The position numbers and the translations under genes are program-made. This document shows, piece by piece, positions 7,531-14,276 of a stretch of DNA of 15,264 bases (position 1 is its first letter; each line of letters starts with the position of its first letter). Origin of the DNA: Bacteroidota bacterium (GTDB taxonomy: Bacteria; Bacteroidota; Bacteroidia; Flavobacteriales; Flavobacteriaceae); assembly GCA_023437485.1 (NCBI GenBank), contig JAEZGB010000066.1:1-15264 (forward strand), in the 5' to 3' direction. Below the pieces are notes generated by a model. That model saw only the letters and a program-made list of their open reading frames with translations. It made no database searches and was not told where the DNA came from.

Positions 7531-7650
7531 GGGATAACGTGATCCCCTAGCCCCGATGGGAGCGGCAGCCTTTTGCCTTTTAAGACCTAAGGTTTTTTTA
7601 ACACCTTGGGGCTGGCAAAAGCTATAGCGGACAGCGGGAAAAAGCTCCTG
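7531..7650. repeat. Structured flavobacterial-type intergenic stem-loop element
   Basis: Nested inverted repeats: GGGAT 7531-7535 / ATCCC 7542-7546; GGGAGC 7558-7563 / GCTCCT 7644-7649 (one G-T); AGCCTTTTGCC 7567-7577 / GGCAAAAGCT 7614-7623 (10 bp with one bulged C); and inner CCTAAGGT 7586-7593 / ACCTTGGG 7603-7610 (one T-G) with a 9-nt loop. AGCCCC 7549-7554 could alternatively pair with GGGGCT 7608-7613. The outer arms carry TAGCCCCGAT and TAGCGGACAGCGGGA, which I recall as recurring between genes in many Flavobacterium genomes with a variable centre; that memory could not be checked. It may be a mobile REP-like repeat or a structured RNA. The strand is not determined. Confidence 0.6.
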
Positions 7651-7652
7651 AA

Positions 7653-7742
7653 AGTCATTAGTTATCAGTTGTCAGTTTTATAGTTAGTGGCCAACTATCA
7701 TTTTGGCCGGCTTGACACAACCTCAACTGATAACTGATGACT
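7653..7742. repeat. 19-nt inverted repeat flanking a 52-nt spacer
   Basis: The left arm AGTCATTAGTTATCAGTTG (7653-7671) is the reverse complement of 7724-7742 (CAACTGATAACTGATGACT) except for one mismatch. The spacer contains a smaller stem ATAGTT (7680-7685) / AACTAT (7693-7698). The right arm merges into the heptamer array. Transcribed from the minus strand, this forms a long hairpin beginning 34 nt after the permease stop codon, but no T tract follows directly, so I do not call it a terminator. Confidence 0.7.
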
Positions 7743-7780
7743 GACGACTGACGACTGACAGCTGACAGCTGACAGCTAAT
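7725..7780. repeat. Heptamer tandem array (8 units)
   Basis: Eight contiguous 7-nt units: AACTGAT x2 (7725-7738), GACTGAC x3 (7739-7759), AGCTGAC x2 (7760-7773) and the variant AGCTAAT (7774-7780). The last unit runs into the stop codon of the permease gene (TAG on the minus strand at 7776-7778). Identical units stand next to each other, so the array looks like it grew by local duplication. It resembles the short tandem heptanucleotide repeats described in cyanobacteria. Together with the elements above, it leaves almost nothing unexplained in the 339-nt gene-free stretch 7437-7775. Confidence 0.8.
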
Positions 7781-9074
7781 ACTTAAGCCACTTGAATATC
7801 TCCTTATACGTCGGCTTTTTCCCATACATCAGGATTCCGACGCGGTAAATCTTGGAGGCGAACCACACCACCAGTAAAAATGTTCCAAAAAGGATGGCCA
7901 TGGAAAGTGCGAGCTGCCACAACGGGACGCCAAACGGGATGCGCATCAGCATGACAATCGGCGATGTGATCGGTATAAAGGAAAATACTGTGGCGACGGT
8001 TCCGTGCGGATCATTCATCACGGTAAAAAACCCAATATAAACGCCCAGGATAAGTGGCATCATGATAGGCAAAAGGAATTGTTGCGAATCAGTTTCATTG
8101 TCGACGGCGGCGCCGATTGCGGCGTAGAACGAGCTGTACAGGAAATAACCGCCGATAAAATATATGACAAAGGCAATGATGATGGTGGCGATGGGAAGGT
8201 CCCAAAGTTCGCGAAGGTAAAGCTGCATGGTGCTCATTTGTTGCTGGGCCTGCTCCATAACATCGGGCGGCACGCTGGCGGCAGGGGCTGCCGAAACGCC
8301 AAATGATGCCGAAGCAAAGAAAAGCAACAATACCCCGATGATGGCCCAGATTAGAAATTGCAGTATCCCGGCAAGTGATGTCCCGATGATCTTGCCCATC
8401 ATGAGTTGAAAAGGACGGACCGATGAAATGATGATTTCCACGATTCGGTTGGTCTTTTCCTCGATGACGCTTCGCATGACCATGTTGCCGTAAATGATGA
8501 TGAACATCATGATCAGATAACCAAATGAGCCGCCAATGGCAATTTTAATCTCGTTTAGCCCACGGACGGTTTCCTCCCCGGTCGATTTTTCAATGGCGAT
8601 GTCAACCGATGCCTGCGCACGGCGGATGGCGGTGGTATCAAGCCCGGCACTTACAAGGTTCGCCTTGGTCATTTTGTCGGCGATGGTTTGCTCCATGCTT
8701 TCAAGAAACATCATTCCGGGGCTTTCGCTTGAAATATAGCGGATTTTTCCCGGCACCGCGGCCGAATCGGATTTTGGGATGTGAAGTACGCCTTCATAAT
8801 AGCCGCTGGTCACACTGTCCCGGATCACGGCGAGGTTTGCGGTGGAAACATCGACGAAGTTGTATTCATCGTCACTGACAAAACTGCCCGAGAACTGGCC
8901 GGTCTGGTCATGGATGGCAACGGTGCGCACATCAGCTTTCATCGAGCTCAGGTAGGCCACGAAAGCCGCGATCCCCACAAAGAGCAACGGGCTGAGAAAC
9001 GTCATCACGATGAAGGACTTGTTGCGGACCTTGGCGTAAAATTCTCTTTTTATGATTAGTGAAAGGACGCTCAT
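7776..9074 (-). CDS. ABC-2 type exporter permease (NatB-like)
   Basis: Inner-membrane permease of the ABC-2/NatB (YhaP) type, 432 residues. TM1 is at about 20-42, followed by a large polar, presumably extracytoplasmic domain (about 45-180). A cluster of five to six hydrophobic helices follows, among them SFGYLIMMFIIIYGNMVM, the helix ending VLLLFFASASF, IATIIIAFVIYFIGGYFLY, FLLPIMMPLILGVYIGFFTV and LALSMAILFGTFLLVVWFA. The motif VIEEKTNRIVEIIISSVRPFQLMMGKI after TM2 is characteristic of this family. It pairs with the ATPase gene 3 nt upstream. Bacillus NatAB exports Na+, but the substrate of flavobacterial relatives is not known to me, so I assign only an exporter role. Its stop codon lies inside a heptamer repeat. 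Confidence 0.92.
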   Translation of the reverse strand: MSVLSLIIKREFYAKVRNKSFIVMTFLSPLLFVGIAAFVAYLSSMKADVRTVAIHDQTGQFSGSFVSDDEYNFVDVSTANLAVIRDSVTSGYYEGVLHIPKSDSAAVPGKIRYISSESPGMMFLESMEQTIADKMTKANLVSAGLDTTAIRRAQASVDIAIEKSTGEETVRGLNEIKIAIGGSFGYLIMMFIIIYGNMVMRSVIEEKTNRIVEIIISSVRPFQLMMGKIIGTSLAGILQFLIWAIIGVLLLFFASASFGVSAAPAASVPPDVMEQAQQQMSTMQLYLRELWDLPIATIIIAFVIYFIGGYFLYSSFYAAIGAAVDNETDSQQFLLPIMMPLILGVYIGFFTVMNDPHGTVATVFSFIPITSPIVMLMRIPFGVPLWQLALSMAILFGTFLLVVWFASKIYRVGILMYGKKPTYKEIFKWLKY

Positions 9075-9077
9075 TTT

Positions 9078-10001
9078 TTAGGATTTGCTGACTGACTGGA
9101 TAAAGATATCATTAACGCTCGGGATTTTCTCAACAAAATGAGTGACCTGGCCGCGTGAGGTAAGTACCTGCAGAAGGTCATTGGGGGTCAAAGTGCCCAA
9201 TTGGACACTGAGCTTAAGTTCGTCGTTGAGCGATTTGAAATGGGTTTGGGCCACCTTGAACTTTTGGGTAAGGTCAAACATAAGCCCTTCCACATTACCG
9301 GTAAGCACGCCCACCTCAAAGGTATTTTCCCGGTACTCGCGCTTCACGTCGTCAAGTTTGCCCTCAATGAGCTTGTTGGATTTATGGATCAGCGCGATAT
9401 TGTCGCAGAGTTCCTCGACACTTTCCATCCGGTGAGTGGAAAATATGATAGTGGATCCGCTTTTCTTGAGCGCGAGGATTTCATCCTTGATGATGTTCGC
9501 ATTCACAGGATCAAACCCGGAAAACGGTTCATCAAAGATCAAAAGCTTTGGCCGGTGAAGCACCGTAACCACAAACTGTATCTTTTGGGCCATTCCCTTG
9601 GAAAGCTCCTGGATTTTCTTGTTCCACCAGCCTTGTATTTCCAACTTGGCAAACCAGTACTCCAGTTGTTTGCGCGCCTCGGCCTTGGACATTCCCTTCA
9701 TCTGCGCCAGGTAAAGGCATTGTTCACCAACCTTCATCGATTTGTAAAGCCCGCGTTCTTCAGGCAAATAGCCGATGTGCCGTACATGGCCGGGGTTCAG
9801 CACCTCGCCGTCAAGCAGCACCTGACCGCTGTCAGGCATTGTGATCTGGTTGATGATCCTTATCAGTGAGGTTTTTCCGGCGCCGTTTGGCCCAAGCAGC
9901 CCGTAAATGCTTCCGCGCGGCACGCTGAGAGAAACGGCGTTCAGGGCGGTATAAGCGCCGTACTGCTTTACCACCTTGTCCACTACTAGAATATTGTCCA
10001 T
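9078..10001 (-). CDS. ABC transporter ATP-binding protein (NatA-like)
   Basis: Cytoplasmic ATPase subunit of the exporter whose permease gene follows after 3 nt. In the 307-residue protein: Walker A GPNGAGKT at 37-44, signature LSKGM at 133-137, Walker B LLIFDEP at 153-159 with D-loop SGFDP, and H-loop His190. The Q-loop position is in GYLPEERGLY (77-86), the usual form in this subfamily. A C-terminal extension of about 90 residues (after 215) resembles the DUF4162 accessory domain of NatA-like ATPases. I chose the ATG at 10001 (MDNILVVDKVVKQYG) because the 27 codons before it read as non-ABC sequence with no start signal. No clear promoter is seen; TATTTTTA, one mismatch from TAnnTTTG, lies about 18 nt upstream. 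Confidence 0.93.
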   Translation of the reverse strand: MDNILVVDKVVKQYGAYTALNAVSLSVPRGSIYGLLGPNGAGKTSLIRIINQITMPDSGQVLLDGEVLNPGHVRHIGYLPEERGLYKSMKVGEQCLYLAQMKGMSKAEARKQLEYWFAKLEIQGWWNKKIQELSKGMAQKIQFVVTVLHRPKLLIFDEPFSGFDPVNANIIKDEILALKKSGSTIIFSTHRMESVEELCDNIALIHKSNKLIEGKLDDVKREYRENTFEVGVLTGNVEGLMFDLTQKFKVAQTHFKSLNDELKLSVQLGTLTPNDLLQVLTSRGQVTHFVEKIPSVNDIFIQSVSKS

Positions 10002-10058
10002 CCAAAAAAATTTGTGTAAAAATAGCGATTCCGACGAGGTTGCAGGAATTGTTTTAAT

Positions 10059-10091
10059 AAAAAAACCCACCCTTATTTGCACAAGGATGGG
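10059..10091 (-). terminator. Rho-independent terminator of the grpE-dnaJ operon
   Basis: Read on the minus strand, a 9-bp stem with one mismatch (+ strand arms CCCACCCTT 10066-10074 and AAGGATGGG 10083-10091, 8-nt loop) is followed by seven T residues (A run 10059-10065 on +). It lies 71 nt beyond the dnaJ stop and before the ABC exporter genes, so it separates the two units. Confidence 0.82.
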
Positions 10092-10162
10092 AAAAATTGC
10101 TATGAAAAAGAAATTACCAGTTACCTACTAGTAATGACCCAAATATAGAAAATGTTTTTGAA

Positions 10163-11281
10163 TCACGAAAACATATCCTTAACTTTTTCAAAAAAAGATT
10201 TGTCTGATTTTTCAGGATTTGGGACAAAGTTTTCGTCCTTGAGATTTTTTTCAAAAAACTCTCGTTGCTCACGGTTGAGCGTTTTCGGCGTCCACACGTT
10301 GACATGAACCAAAAGGTCGCCGTTTCCATAACCGTTCAGGTTCGGAACGCCTTTGCCTTTGAGCCTCAGTATTTTGCCCGATTGAATCCCCTCTTCCAGC
10401 CTGATCCGCACCTTGCCGGTCACCGCATCGATATCTTTGGAAACTCCCAAGGCCGCCTCGCTGAAGCTGATGTAAAGATCCAAATGCAGGTTTTCGCCTT
10501 CGCGTTTCAAGGTTGGGTGTTCAACCTCCTCAATTACCACGATCAAATCGCCCGGAATTCCGTTGCCAGGTGCGTCGTTCCCTTTATTGGAAACCTTGAG
10601 CTGCATTCCCTCGACCACGCCTGCGGGGATTTTAATTGAAACGGTCTCGTCATGCAGAACCAGTCCGTGAGCATCTGCCTCTTTTGGCTTGCTTTCAATA
10701 GTTTGCCCTGTACCGCCACATGCGGGACAAGTACTGGCAGATTGCATCCTTCCCAAAATGGTATTGGTCACCCGCATGACCTGGCCCTGCCCATTACAGG
10801 TGGAGCAGGTTTTGTAACGCACTCCCGGGGCCTGGACCTTGCGCTTAACCTTGATCTTCTTTTCGACGCCGTTGGCAATTTCCTCAAGGGTCATCTTGAC
10901 CTTGATACGAAGGTTGCTGCCTTTGACCCGCCGTTGTCCGCCACCTCCGCCAAAGCCTCCGAACCCTCCGCCACCAAATGCACTGCCAAAGATATCGCCA
11001 AACTGGCTAAAGATGTCTTCCATGTTCATGCCGCCGGGGTGGTGGCCAAAACCGCCATTTTCAAAGGCCTGGTGGCCATACTGGTCATATTTCGCCTTTT
11101 GCTGCGGATCGCTCAGCACTTCGTAAGCCTCGGCCGCAAGTTTAAAGTTCTCCTCGGCTTCCTTGTTCCCCGGATTTTTGTCGGGATGGAATTCGATCGC
11201 CTTTTTGCGGTAGGCTTTCTTGATTTCTTCGGGCGTGGCGTTTTTGCTTACCCCCAGGACTTCATAAAAATCTTTCTTCAT
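10163..11281 (-). CDS. dnaJ: Chaperone protein DnaJ (Hsp40) with half-size zinc finger
   Basis: Co-chaperone that delivers unfolded proteins to DnaK and stimulates its ATPase. In the 372-residue protein: J domain 1-70 with HPD at 32-34, Gly/Phe-rich linker about 76-116 (GFGGFGGGGG), cysteine-rich region 150-195, C-terminal substrate-binding domains about 120-150 and 205-335. The cysteine-rich region contains only two of the four canonical CxxCxGxG repeats: CSTCNGQG (159-166) and CPACGGTG (185-192). The stretch where the other two belong is short and cysteine-free, so only one zinc site can form. From memory this reduction is shared by flavobacterial DnaJ proteins, which argues against sequencing error. 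Its ATG follows grpE after 11 nt. dnaK is not in the window. Confidence 0.95.
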   Translation of the reverse strand: MKKDFYEVLGVSKNATPEEIKKAYRKKAIEFHPDKNPGNKEAEENFKLAAEAYEVLSDPQQKAKYDQYGHQAFENGGFGHHPGGMNMEDIFSQFGDIFGSAFGGGGFGGFGGGGGQRRVKGSNLRIKVKMTLEEIANGVEKKIKVKRKVQAPGVRYKTCSTCNGQGQVMRVTNTILGRMQSASTCPACGGTGQTIESKPKEADAHGLVLHDETVSIKIPAGVVEGMQLKVSNKGNDAPGNGIPGDLIVVIEEVEHPTLKREGENLHLDLYISFSEAALGVSKDIDAVTGKVRIRLEEGIQSGKILRLKGKGVPNLNGYGNGDLLVHVNVWTPKTLNREQREFFEKNLKDENFVPNPEKSDKSFFEKVKDMFS

Positions 11282-11292
11282 CTTAATGTTTT

Positions 11293-11838
11293 TTATTGGC
11301 CAACCACTACTTTCGGGAACCTGATGATGCGGTCGCCAAGTTTATAACCTTTCTCCAGGACATCCACGATCTTGCCTTTAAGAGAATCCTCAGGCGCCGG
11401 AATCAGGGTAATGGCTTCGGCAAAATCGGCGTTAAATGGATCGCCCACGCCTACCTCGACCAACTCAAGGCCTTTGGCCGCAAGGGTTGCTTTTAGTTTT
11501 TCATGTATCAGCTGAACTCCTTTAAGGAGCTGCTCATCGCCTGCCTTGCCTATTTCCAGCATCGCGCGGTCAAAATCGTCCATGACCGGCAACATTGCCA
11601 GTAAAACTTCCTGATTGGCTGTTTTGAACAATTCAAGGCGTTCTTTGGCGGTGCGCCGTTTGTAATTTTCGAACTCGGCAAACAGGCGCAGGAATTTGTC
11701 CTTTTCTTTTTCGAGCTCCTGGGCCAGGCCATCATTTTGGCCTGCTTCGGGCTCTACGATCAATTGCTCGCCATTGGCATTCTGCTCCAGCGTTTTCTCA
11801 TCAAACTCCTGTTGGTTTTCACTATTTTCCGTAGTCAT
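11293..11838 (-). CDS. grpE: Nucleotide exchange factor GrpE
   Basis: Releases ADP from DnaK to reset the Hsp70 cycle; dimeric and cytoplasmic. The 181-residue protein has a low-complexity acidic N-terminus (1-35, rich in Glu/Gln/Asn), a long coiled-coil helix (about 35-90, EKEKDKFLRLFAEFENYKRR), then the four-helix bundle and beta-wing domain ending in VLEKGYKLGDRIIRFPKVVV. The end is the classic GrpE signature, with RFPKV in place of the more common RPAKV. It is the first gene of the grpE-dnaJ operon, with an exact -7 promoter element upstream. No HrcA-type CIRCE inverted repeat is visible upstream. Confidence 0.95.
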   Translation of the reverse strand: MTTENSENQQEFDEKTLEQNANGEQLIVEPEAGQNDGLAQELEKEKDKFLRLFAEFENYKRRTAKERLELFKTANQEVLLAMLPVMDDFDRAMLEIGKAGDEQLLKGVQLIHEKLKATLAAKGLELVEVGVGDPFNADFAEAITLIPAPEDSLKGKIVDVLEKGYKLGDRIIRFPKVVVGQ

Positions 11839-11887
11839 TTCGGCTGTATTTAAATTTGCTGTTATCTTAGGTTTCGCGCGCGGTTTG

Positions 11888-11921
11888 CAAACTTACTACC
11901 AATTGACGGTTAAATGCCAAA
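11888..11921 (-). promoter_or_regulatory. Putative Bacteroidota promoter of grpE-dnaJ
   Basis: On the minus strand, TAAGTTTG (11895-11888) matches TAnnTTTG exactly, and TTTG (11921-11918) lies 22 nt before it, slightly wider than the usual 19-21 nt. Transcription would start near 11881, giving a leader of about 43 nt. The spacer holds no recognisable operator. Confidence 0.5.
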
Positions 11922-11993
11922 TTGTCACGAATTAAAAAATAGCCCCTTTACCGGATTTTCAATAATTTTAATAAGTTTTTACACAAGTTTCTA

Positions 11994-12001
11994 TAATTTT
12001 G
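11994..12001 (+). promoter_or_regulatory. Putative -7 promoter element of the YceI lipoprotein gene
   Basis: TAATTTTG is an exact TAnnTTTG match 23 nt before the ATG at 12025. The -33 region (about 11970-11978) is T-rich but lacks TTTG. Together with the grpE promoter it forms a divergent regulatory region of about 186 nt (11839-12024). Confidence 0.45.
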
Positions 12002-12024
12002 TTAATGATATAAATTTATTGCTT

Positions 12025-12681
12025 ATGAAAACGACATTACTCTCTGCTATTGCCATTTGCCTGCTAACGGTCACATCCTGCAAAAAGGACAAGGCCGAAA
12101 CCGCCGGCGAAGCCCGTGACGCGAGCGCGCCGTCAGAAAATGCCGAAACGTATAACGTCAACACCTCGACATCGGTCATTGAATGGACCGGGTCTAAGCA
12201 GGTGGGCAAGCACTCCGGAACACTACGACTTTCTGGCGGGTCCATTTTTGCCGAAGGCGATCAGGTCACGGGTGGAAACTTTACCATTGACATGAATACC
12301 ATTAGTGTTTCGGATCTTGAAGGCAGTGACAAGGCTGATCTCGAAGCCCATTTGAAAGGCCTTACGATGGAAAAAGCCGACCACTTCTTCAATGTCAGGA
12401 AATATCCGGAGGCGAAGTTTGAAATCACCAATGTATCGACCGAAACCGGAAAATCTTCAATTGAAGGCAATCTGACCATTAAGGAAACCACCAAAAACAT
12501 TAAATTCCCGGCCATTGTGAACATCAGTGACAAAAGCATTTCGATAACCAGTGACACATTTGTCATAGACCGGACAGAGTGGCGGGTAAATTACGGTTCA
12601 AAATCAGTTTTTACTGATCTTACTGACCAGTTTGTCAACGATGAGATCGAGGTCCGGGTCGTGGTTAAGGCTTCCCGATAG
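12025..12681 (+). CDS. YceI-family lipoprotein
   Basis: Secreted lipoprotein of 218 residues with a YceI beta-barrel (lipocalin-like) domain, a fold that binds polyisoprenoid or fatty-acid-like ligands in studied relatives. Seen: signal sequence 1-18 ending in lipobox VTSC with lipidated Cys19, followed by KK; a charged linker about 20-45; then the YceI domain from YNVNTSTSVIEWTGSKQVGKHSGTL onward, with EGNLTIKETTKNIKFPAIV and FVIDRTEWRVNYGS as the characteristic strands. I chose the ATG at 12025 because it gives a proper signal sequence and follows an exact -7 element; upstream in-frame starts would not. The last 17 nt overlap the convergent epimerase gene. Ligand and membrane (inner or outer) are not determined. 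Confidence 0.9.
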   Translation: MKTTLLSAIAICLLTVTSCKKDKAETAGEARDASAPSENAETYNVNTSTSVIEWTGSKQVGKHSGTLRLSGGSIFAEGDQVTGGNFTIDMNTISVSDLEGSDKADLEAHLKGLTMEKADHFFNVRKYPEAKFEITNVSTETGKSSIEGNLTIKETTKNIKFPAIVNISDKSISITSDTFVIDRTEWRVNYGSKSVFTDLTDQFVNDEIEVRVVVKASR

Positions 12682-13591
12682 GTATTTTGGTAAGCAGATC
12701 TTTTAAAGCCGGTCCGGCTTCGGGAAATTTGAACCGATAGCCGGACCGTATTATTTTTTCGCTGCTCACAAATTGGCCTTCAGTGAGCAATGCCGACATT
12801 TCGCCCAACATCATCCTCAATATGGCCCTCGGGACTTTGGGCAGCCAAAGCGGCTTTTGGAGTACCGATGCGATTTGGCGGGTCAGGACACGTTGGCTTA
12901 CCGGCCCTGGGGCCACGGCGTTGTAAATACCGTCCAGCTTTTCTTCAATCACCTTGACATAAATGCCCACCAGGTCATCAATATGTATCCAGGATACAAT
13001 CTGGTTTCCGCTGCCCAGCGGAGCGCCAAACCCCAATTTAATGGGCTGGACCAGTTTCTCCAACGCACCGCCAGCTTTTGAAAGTACCAGCCCGGTACGC
13101 ACTTTTGCCACGCCAATCCCGAGTTTTTGAAATGCATCGGCCTGCTGTTCCCATTGGCGTACTACCTCCCCGGCGAATCCGTTAGGGGCTCCGGTAAATT
13201 TCTCATCATAGTGTTCAGTAAGGCTGTCAGGATAAATTCCGATACCCGATGCCGAAATAAAATGCGATACCCGGTGAATTGAAGTTTCCAATGCCCGATA
13301 AAGAACCTGTGCCGATTGAACGCGGCTGGAGATGATTTCACGTTTGTAGGAACCTGTCCATCTTTTGCCGATAGTAGCGCCTGCCAAATGGACGACGCAT
13401 TCCACTCCGCTAAGCGCGTCGGGATCGAGCGTGCCGCGCGACGGATCCCAAACAAATCCGCTTGCGCCGGCAATCGAACTGGTTTTGCGGGCCGAAGTGG
13501 TTAAAAAACGTATGGCGTGCCCCCGTTGCAAAAGCAGCGCGACCAGGTGACGCCCAACCATACCGCTGGCTCCGGTGATAAGAATGGTCAT
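12665..13591 (-). CDS. TIGR01777 family NAD(P)-dependent epimerase (SDR39U1-like)
   Basis: Atypical short-chain dehydrogenase/reductase of 308 residues; family members (YfcH, SDR39U1) bind NADPH but have no firmly established substrate. The N-terminal Rossmann motif GASGMVG is at 7-13. VVHLAGATIGKRWTGSYKRE is the family hallmark, SASGIGIYP marks the active-site strand, and WIHIDDLVGIY the later conserved block. The C-terminal DUF1731 segment (about 245-300) includes LPKVPRAILRMMLGEMSALL and SEKIIRSGYRFKFP. The length is normal for the family. The DUF4442 gene lies 44 nt upstream on the same strand, so the two may be co-transcribed. The 3' end overlaps the YceI gene. Confidence 0.92.
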   Translation of the reverse strand: MTILITGASGMVGRHLVALLLQRGHAIRFLTTSARKTSSIAGASGFVWDPSRGTLDPDALSGVECVVHLAGATIGKRWTGSYKREIISSRVQSAQVLYRALETSIHRVSHFISASGIGIYPDSLTEHYDEKFTGAPNGFAGEVVRQWEQQADAFQKLGIGVAKVRTGLVLSKAGGALEKLVQPIKLGFGAPLGSGNQIVSWIHIDDLVGIYVKVIEEKLDGIYNAVAPGPVSQRVLTRQIASVLQKPLWLPKVPRAILRMMLGEMSALLTEGQFVSSEKIIRSGYRFKFPEAGPALKDLLTKIPIGKP

Positions 13592-13635
13592 GGTTTTATT
13601 TCAAATTTACGCCACAACGCCTTCAATAGGTATGT

Positions 13636-14100
13636 TTAAGGCGAATTTAACGGCTGTTTACTTTTAATGCTCCAACTTATTGTATGGACTGAAACAACAT
13701 CGCCAGCCTGATCCTTGCCAGTTGAAGTAAGTTCGACGATTTGGGATTGCCCGGACAGGGCGAGTTCCACCGTTTGGGCTACAGCCTCACCATCAAAACA
13801 AATAAAGGTAATCCTGCCGACCGCTTTTTTAAAGTATTCTGCGCGCAGGCCGGTAACAAGCATTGAAGCGGGACGCCCGCTCCGGCGGATGGCACGCATC
13901 AACAGGATTCCGGTAGAGAGTTCGGCGGCCATGGCCTGAACCGCAAAATACATCGAACCAAACGGATTTTTGCTGATCCATTTAGTAGGCGCCGTAACCA
14001 CGGCGCTGTCGGCGCCCACTTTTCTTGCCCTTACACCGCATACAAAGGCTGCGGGCAATTTAAAGAGAAGGAAAGTATTGATTTCGTGCGTATTCATCAT
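13636..14100 (-). CDS. DUF4442 hotdog-fold protein (putative thioesterase-like)
   Basis: Protein of 154 residues resembling DUF4442/YiiD-type hotdog domains related to PaaI-like acyl-CoA thioesterases. The recognised stretch is APTKWISKNPFGSMYFAVQAMAAELSTG at about 38-65, where NPFGSMYFAVQAMAAEL forms the central hot-dog helix with a Glu in the position expected for a catalytic or binding acid. I infer an acyl-thioester ligand but see no direct proof of activity. The start is one of two consecutive ATGs (14100 or 14097); a TTG just before them is less likely. It lies upstream of, and in the same direction as, the epimerase gene. The upstream TAAATTGG (one mismatch from TAnnTTTG) is a weak promoter candidate. 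Confidence 0.82.
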   Translation of the reverse strand: MMNTHEINTFLLFKLPAAFVCGVRARKVGADSAVVTAPTKWISKNPFGSMYFAVQAMAAELSTGILLMRAIRRSGRPASMLVTGLRAEYFKKAVGRITFICFDGEAVAQTVELALSGQSQIVELTSTGKDQAGDVVSVHTISWSIKSKQPLNSP

Positions 14101-14198
14101 CAAATTTTGACCAATTTAGGAAAACAGGTGGAATCTGAAGCTGTTAAAAAAAGGTTAATATTAAGTACTGTGCAAAACAAGATACCAAAGTTTAGATA

Positions 14199-14206
14199 TA
14201 TATTTG
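14199..14206 (+). promoter_or_regulatory. Putative -7 promoter element of the DUF4870/head-GIN genes
   Basis: TATATTTG is an exact TAnnTTTG match; the ATG follows 70 nt later, so the leader would be about 60 nt. No TTTG is seen at the -33 spacing. The leader contains two small hairpins (14222-14237 and 14240-14253). Confidence 0.4.
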
Positions 14207-14221
14207 CATAAGAAATTACAA

Positions 14222-14253
14222 GCTAATGGAAGTTAGCAGCTACTAAATAGTAG
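14222..14253 (+). other. Two tandem small hairpins in the DUF4870 leader
   Basis: GCTAA (14222-14226) / TTAGC (14233-14237) with a 6-nt loop, then CTACTA (14240-14245) / TAGTAG (14248-14253) with a minimal loop (or 5 bp with a 4-nt loop), followed by four T residues. The stems are short and AT-rich, so they may be chance structures. Confidence 0.35.
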
Positions 14254-14276
14254 TTTTAATATTTAAATCGATAAAG

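Noticed and set aside
7601..7640. Sigma-54 (-24/-12) promoter that could be a target of the response regulator
   Set aside because: TGGCA is present at 7613-7617 but no GC/TTGC follows at the required spacing.
7653..7742. Terminator of the ABC exporter operon
   Set aside because: The hairpin has a 52-nt loop and no adjacent T tract on the minus strand.
7437..7775. Insertion sequence remnant
   Set aside because: No transposase coding fragment and no target-site duplication could be seen; the region consists of short repeats only.
7725..7780. Possible CRISPR array
   Set aside because: The units are 7 nt long and directly adjacent, with no unique spacers and no cas genes nearby.
10002..10082. 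Longer N-terminus for the NatA-like ATPase
   Set aside because: The 27 extra residues precede the conserved start of the ABC domain and contain no recognised element; the ATG at 10001 fits the family length.
10652..11347. Open frame of about 231 codons on the + strand opposite dnaJ
   Set aside because: It lies against the Gly-rich and zinc-finger coding part of dnaJ and looks like no protein family.
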